The notes beneath the pieces were generated by a model that made no database searches, had not been told where the DNA came from, and was given only the letters and a program-made list of their open reading frames with translations. Shown piece by piece: positions 5,221 through 9,050 of a stretch of DNA of 9,050 nt. Position numbers and translations under genes: made by a program. This DNA is from an uncultured Lachnospiraceae bacterium (GTDB lineage: Bacteria > Bacillota_A > Clostridia > Lachnospirales > Lachnospiraceae). The stretch covers positions 1 to 9,050 of the forward strand of contig CAMWMM010000174.1 of assembly GCA_947175285.1 (NCBI GenBank), read 5' to 3'. Positions within the stretch are counted from its first letter, which is position 1. Each line of letters starts with the position of its first letter.

Positions 5221-7099
5221 GTATTTGCCTTTATTGATTGTGGGTGCGATTATCGGCGCTTTTACAATCGTTTTTCTGCTGGCATATGGCGCGCTGAGAA
5301 AAATAAAAGATGAGCATGACAAGGAAAGAAAAATGTCAGATGGCGAAATTATCCGGCGTCTGCTGCAATATGCCCGACCATATTGGAAAAGTTTTGTAAT
5401 AGTATTTATTGTCATGCTGTTTTCCATTGTGTATGATTTGATATCTCCGCTGATTGTCGGACGGATTCAGGGGTTGATCAAGGCTGATTTTGAGCTGAGC
5501 CGGCTGTATACCATGGTTGGGCTATATGTGGGAATCCTGCTTGTATCCATGGTCTGTACTTATTTACAGGCGATGATTCTGCAGAAAACGGGGCAGAAAA
5601 TCCTCTCACGCATACGGCTGGATGTATTTACCCATATTGAGAGCTTAAGCCATGAGCAGTTGAATAACATTCCTGTTGGCAAGCTTGTAACCAGAGTTTC
5701 CAATGACCCCAATTCCATTTCCTATATGTTCACCAATATTCTGGTGACGCTGGCAAGAAATTTCATGGTAATCGTGGGTGTGCTGGGAGCCATGCTGATG
5801 CTGAATTATGCGTTGACTTTGATGGTGTTGTGTTTTGTACCTTTTGTGGTGTTGTTTACCGTGATTTTCCGAGAGTTTTCCCGCAGGGTACACCGCATGG
5901 TCAATGATGCCACCACGGATATCAACACTTATCTCTCTGAAAATTTGTCCGGCATGAAGATTACCCAGATTTTTAACAGGGAAGATCAGAAACTGGACGA
6001 TTTCCTGATTCGCAGCAGGACGCTGCAGAAAGCCAAGTTTAACCGAATGTTTGTATTCGGCATTTTCCGGCCTATGGTATATATGATCTATGTTTCTTCA
6101 AATCTGTGCCTGTTTTATTTTGGGGCAAAGGGCTATATCAGAGACATTCATTACTTTGGACAGGTAATCGACAGCAGTATTATGGTGTCTTTTTATATGT
6201 ATATTTCCCGCTTTTTCAATCCGATTCAGACACTGGCGGAACAGTTCGATATGCTGCAGCGTTCTTTTGCCGCGGCAGAGAAGATTTTCACGATTCTGGA
6301 TATGGTGCCGGAGATAGTGGATGAAGCGGATGCCATTGAGTTACCGGAGCTTCGGGGTGAGATTGAATTCCGGGATGTGTGGTTTTGCTATAAGCCGGAT
6401 GAATGGGTATTGAAGGGAGTGTCCTTCCATGTGGAGCCGAAGCAGACGGTGGCTTTTGTGGGTTCCACAGGTTCCGGTAAGACAACGATTCTCAGCCTGA
6501 TCTGCCGTAATTATGATATCCAAAAAGGGCAGATTCTCATTGATGGGATTGATATTCGTAAAATTAAAATATCTTCTCTGCGGCGGCACTTCGGTCAGAT
6601 GCTTCAGGATGTGTTCTTGTTTTCCGGAGATATCCGCAGCAATATTCTGCTGCGTAAAGAGGATGTGGGGGACGAGGAAGTGTGGGAAGCCTGCCGCTAT
6701 GTCAATGCGGATGCCTTTATCGGTAAGCTAGAAAACGGTCTGGATGAAGTAGTACGGGAACGGGGTAATAATTTTTCCGCCGGACAGCGCCAGCTTCTTT
6801 CCTTCGCCCGCACCATTATTCACAGACCATCGGTTATGATTTTGGACGAGGCTACCGCAAATATCGATACGGAAACGGAATTGCTGATTCAGGACAGTCT
6901 GGAAAAAATGAAGAATATCGGCACTATGCTGATTGTGGCTCACAGGCTCTCTACTATTCAACACGCGGACAATATTATTTTGTTGTCCCATGGTCAGATT
7001 GTGGAGCAGGGCAGCCACCAGCAGCTGTTGTATCAGAAGGGGCGCTATTATAATTTGTATACATTACAGTATCATAAGCAGATGCTTCAGAATTCTTAA
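5213..7099 (+). CDS. ABC exporter half-transporter, catalytic-site subunit (membrane + ATPase domains)
   Basis: The 628-aa protein is the partner of the preceding gene, starting 8 bases before its stop. A purine-rich ribosome binding site (AAGGAG, 5198-5203) lies within the end of that gene. It has an extra N-terminal membrane helix (about residues 4-27) followed by a charged linker, then the exporter core with helices near 58-80, 100-120, 175-197, 200-220 and 283-305, plus another near 320-335. The ATPase domain begins at about 383, with Y393 at the A-loop position. Motifs are Walker A GSTGSGKT (417-424), Q-loop Q465, signature FSAGQ (521-525), Walker B VMILDE with catalytic E546, D-loop TANID (548-552) and H-loop H577. 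The catalytic Glu is intact but the signature has Ala where the partner has Gly (SAGQ versus SGGQ). Thus its Walker motifs with the partner's signature form the working ATP site. No strong terminator follows before 7150. Confidence 0.93.
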   Translation: MTEYLPLLIVGAIIGAFTIVFLLAYGALRKIKDEHDKERKMSDGEIIRRLLQYARPYWKSFVIVFIVMLFSIVYDLISPLIVGRIQGLIKADFELSRLYTMVGLYVGILLVSMVCTYLQAMILQKTGQKILSRIRLDVFTHIESLSHEQLNNIPVGKLVTRVSNDPNSISYMFTNILVTLARNFMVIVGVLGAMLMLNYALTLMVLCFVPFVVLFTVIFREFSRRVHRMVNDATTDINTYLSENLSGMKITQIFNREDQKLDDFLIRSRTLQKAKFNRMFVFGIFRPMVYMIYVSSNLCLFYFGAKGYIRDIHYFGQVIDSSIMVSFYMYISRFFNPIQTLAEQFDMLQRSFAAAEKIFTILDMVPEIVDEADAIELPELRGEIEFRDVWFCYKPDEWVLKGVSFHVEPKQTVAFVGSTGSGKTTILSLICRNYDIQKGQILIDGIDIRKIKISSLRRHFGQMLQDVFLFSGDIRSNILLRKEDVGDEEVWEACRYVNADAFIGKLENGLDEVVRERGNNFSAGQRQLLSFARTIIHRPSVMILDEATANIDTETELLIQDSLEKMKNIGTMLIVAHRLSTIQHADNIILLSHGQIVEQGSHQQLLYQKGRYYNLYTLQYHKQMLQNS

Positions 7100-7149
7100 G
7101 TTAAGTTTATTTCTTTTTAGATAGCTATTATATAAAGGAGAACATTTTT

Positions 7150-8220
7150 ATGGAAATGACATTACGTTGGTACGGGAGTAAATCTGATTCTGTGACATTG
7201 CAGCAGATCAGGCAGATTCCGGGAGTGAAAGGCGTGATTACAACATTGTATGAAACGGCGCCCGGAGACGAGTGGAGCATGGATGAAATTCGTGCGCTTA
7301 AAGCCGAAGTAGAGGCGGCGGGATTGCATATTGCCGGAATTGAGAGCGTGAATATTCATGATGCAATCAAGATTGGACTGCCGGAGAGAGACAAGTATAT
7401 TGAAAATTATATTAAAACGCTGGAAAAACTCGGGCAGGAAGATATCCATATGGTATGCTACAATTTCATGCCGGTTTTCGACTGGACAAGGACGGAACTT
7501 GCCAGAAAACGTCCGGATGGTTCGACCGTATTGGCATATCATCAGGAGACGGTAGATAGTTTAAATCCTGAAAAAATGTTTGATTCCATTGCAGGTGATA
7601 CGAACGGTTTTGTGATGCCGGGATGGGAACCGGAGCGGATGGAAAAAATTAAGGAATTGTTTGGTCTGTATCAGGATGTAGATGAAGAAAAGTTATTTGT
7701 CAATTTAAAATATTTTCTTGAGGCAATTATGCCCGTATGTGATAAATATGACATTAACATGGCAATCCATCCGGACGACCCTGCATGGAGCGTATTCGGA
7801 CTGCCGCGTATCATTACAAATCTGCCTAACATCCAGCGTATGATGCAGATGGTGGATAATAAACACAATGGTGTTACGTTCTGTTCCGGTTCCTACGGAA
7901 CCAATCCGGATAACGATTTGCCGGGGATGATTCGCGCATTAAAAGGGCGCGTTCATTTTGCCCATGTGAGAAACTTGCAGCATAATTATCCCGGTGACTT
8001 TGAAGAGGCGGCACATTTGTCTGCTGACGGAAGTTTTGATATGTATGAAATTATGAAAGCATTGTATGATATCGGATTTGACGGACCTATCCGTCCCGAC
8101 CATGGACGTATGATTTGGGGAGAGGTAGCAATGCCGGGATATGGTTTGTATGACAGAGCATTAGGCGCGGCTTACTTAAACGGGCTTTGGGAAGCGATTG
8201 AGAAATCCAATAAAAAATAA
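7150..8220 (+). CDS. uxuA: D-mannonate dehydratase
   Basis: UxuA dehydrates D-mannonate to 2-keto-3-deoxy-D-gluconate in the cytoplasm, a central step of glucuronate breakdown. At 356 aa it is full length for the Bacillus/Clostridia form. It begins with the family-typical MTLRWYG and IRQIPGVKGV segments of a xylose-isomerase-like TIM barrel. Conserved blocks follow: HPDDPAW (H207), FCSGSYG (C245), HFAHVRN (H272), the QHNYPGDFEEAAHLS segment, and RPDHGRMIWGE (D317). H207, C245, H272 and D317 fit the four metal (Mn2+) ligands known for the family. The C-terminus with MPGYGLYDRALGAAYLNGL is also characteristic. ATG 7150 has AAAGGAG at 7134-7140, 9 bases upstream. The gene sits 50 bases after the exporter and 30 bases before the next enzyme of the same pathway. 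I found no convincing promoter in the 50-base gap, so it may be read from upstream or from a promoter I cannot recognise. Confidence 0.96.
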   Translation: MEMTLRWYGSKSDSVTLQQIRQIPGVKGVITTLYETAPGDEWSMDEIRALKAEVEAAGLHIAGIESVNIHDAIKIGLPERDKYIENYIKTLEKLGQEDIHMVCYNFMPVFDWTRTELARKRPDGSTVLAYHQETVDSLNPEKMFDSIAGDTNGFVMPGWEPERMEKIKELFGLYQDVDEEKLFVNLKYFLEAIMPVCDKYDINMAIHPDDPAWSVFGLPRIITNLPNIQRMMQMVDNKHNGVTFCSGSYGTNPDNDLPGMIRALKGRVHFAHVRNLQHNYPGDFEEAAHLSADGSFDMYEIMKALYDIGFDGPIRPDHGRMIWGEVAMPGYGLYDRALGAAYLNGLWEAIEKSNKK

Positions 8221-8250
8221 GAAACCCTCAAATGTTAGGAGAATAGGAAA

Positions 8251-9050
8251 ATGAAGTTAGATAAAGAGGGGCTGTTAGGCAGCAGTGCATGGAAAGCGGC
8301 AGGTTATCATGTGCCGAATTATGACCGGGAGAAATTTGCAGAAAATACAAAAGAAAAACCGGAATGGATTCACTTTGGCGCGGGCAATATTTTTCGTGCT
8401 TTTCAGGCAAATTTGATGCAGGAACTGATGGAAACAGGAAAAAGCGAAACGGGACTTATTGTAGCAGAGGGGTTTGATTATGAGATTATTGAGAAAATGT
8501 ACCGGCCCCATGACAATTACGGTATTCTTGCTACGTTAAAAGGAAACGGAGAGATTGAAAAGACGGTAATCGGCAGTATCGTAGAAGCTCTGATTTTGGA
8601 TAGTGAAAACGAAAAAGAATACAGCAGGCTGAAAGAAATTTTCCGTGCATCATCGCTGCAGATGGCGAGCTTTACAATCACAGAAAAGGGTTACAGTTTA
8701 GTAGACGGAAAAGGAGAACTTTTGCCTGCAATCAAAGAAGATATGGAAAACGGACCGGAAAAGCCGGGAAGTTATCTGGGAAAAGTTTGCGCCCTTGTAT
8801 ATGAACGTTATCTGAATGAAGCGCTGCCGCTGGCGATGGTGAGTATGGACAATTGCTCGCACAATGGCGATAAGCTTAAAAATGCTGTAGTTTCCTTTGC
8901 GCAGGCATGGGTGAAAAACGGCAGGGCGGAAGAAGGTTTTCTTGCTTATGTACAGGATAGCAGCCGTATCTCATTCCCATGGAGTATGATTGATAAAATT
9001 ACGCCGCGTCCCGACCCGAAAGTAGAAGCGATTCTTAATGCGGATAAGAT
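8251..9050 (+). CDS. uxuB: Mannitol dehydrogenase family oxidoreductase, probable fructuronate reductase (3' end outside window)
   Basis: An open frame from ATG 8251 to the window end gives 266 residues of an expected length near 500 (E. coli UxuB has 486). AGGAGA at 8237-8242, 8 bases before the ATG, fixes the start. The N-terminal block IHFGAGNIFRAF (40-51) is the NAD(P)-binding signature of the long-chain mannitol dehydrogenase family. VSMDNCSHNGDKL (197-209) and FPWSMIDKITPRPD (242-255) are the conserved central blocks leading into the catalytic domain. The catalytic Lys/Asn/His region should follow beyond the window. The family includes mannitol 2-dehydrogenase, tagaturonate reductase and fructuronate reductase. 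Position directly after uxuA favours fructuronate reductase, interconverting D-fructuronate and D-mannonate with NAD(H), so its product feeds UxuA. The family call is firm; the substrate rests on context. No frameshift is seen in the visible part. Confidence 0.88.
   Translation, partial: MKLDKEGLLGSSAWKAAGYHVPNYDREKFAENTKEKPEWIHFGAGNIFRAFQANLMQELMETGKSETGLIVAEGFDYEIIEKMYRPHDNYGILATLKGNGEIEKTVIGSIVEALILDSENEKEYSRLKEIFRASSLQMASFTITEKGYSLVDGKGELLPAIKEDMENGPEKPGSYLGKVCALVYERYLNEALPLAMVSMDNCSHNGDKLKNAVVSFAQAWVKNGRAEEGFLAYVQDSSRISFPWSMIDKITPRPDPKVEAILNADK

Noticed and set aside
7126..7131. TATTAT as a -10 for uxuA
   Set aside because: No -35 lies at a suitable distance, and the start point would fall within the ribosome binding site, leaving almost no leader.
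7162..7542. 126-codon minus-strand open frame opposite uxuA
   Set aside because: It lies wholly inside the well-supported uxuA gene, has no ribosome binding site or recognisable protein features, and is explained by antisense codon bias.
1..9050. CRISPR array, tRNA, rRNA, insertion sequence or retron ncRNA
   Set aside because: I saw no spaced direct repeats, no tRNA-like cloverleaf, no transposase motifs and no reverse transcriptase in the window. A retron can only be judged from sequence upstream of base 1.

Overview
The window looks like a chromosomal segment of a low-to-mid GC Firmicute, most likely a gut Clostridia/Lachnospiraceae-type bacterium. This rests on strong AGGAG-type ribosome binding sites, sigma-A style promoters with 17-bp spacers, a CapA lipoprotein, a split ABC exporter and a Bacillus/Clostridia-type UxuA. 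The assignment is inference from gene style; no rRNA or marker gene is present. All genes read on the + strand.

Region 1 (1-1893) is an AT-rich two-gene cassette. It holds the C-terminal part of an ABC/SMC-like AAA ATPase (start outside the window) and, one base after its stop, a complete 386-aa HNH endonuclease. The pairing matches the logic of Septu (PtuA ATPase + PtuB HNH nuclease) anti-phage systems, which also occur as effectors of some retrons. The HNH protein has long N- and C-terminal regions around the nuclease core, so a variant of that class is possible.

Region 2 (1894-2210) is non-coding: a short hairpin, a likely rho-independent terminator, then a clear promoter with a palindrome in its spacer and a structured leader for the next gene. 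Base composition changes across this gap, which suggests that the defence cassette is an acquired block.

Region 3 (2211-3350) encodes a CapA-family secreted lipoprotein with a calcineurin-like (PGA_cap) phosphoesterase fold. Region 4 (3363-7099) has its own promoter and two overlapping ABC exporter half-transporter genes. Their motif changes are complementary (Walker B Asp in the first, SAGQ signature in the second), the hallmark of a heterodimeric exporter with one degenerate and one competent ATP site.

Region 5 (7150-9050) begins a hexuronate catabolism module: uxuA (mannonate dehydratase), then a mannitol-dehydrogenase-family oxidoreductase, probably fructuronate reductase (uxuB), cut by the window end. 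Together they would convert D-fructuronate to D-mannonate and then to 2-keto-3-deoxygluconate, as in use of glucuronate from host or plant polymers.

The only part with plausible novelty is the ATPase/HNH cassette. The capA leader is the most unusual regulatory stretch. The rest is ordinary accessory and metabolic content.
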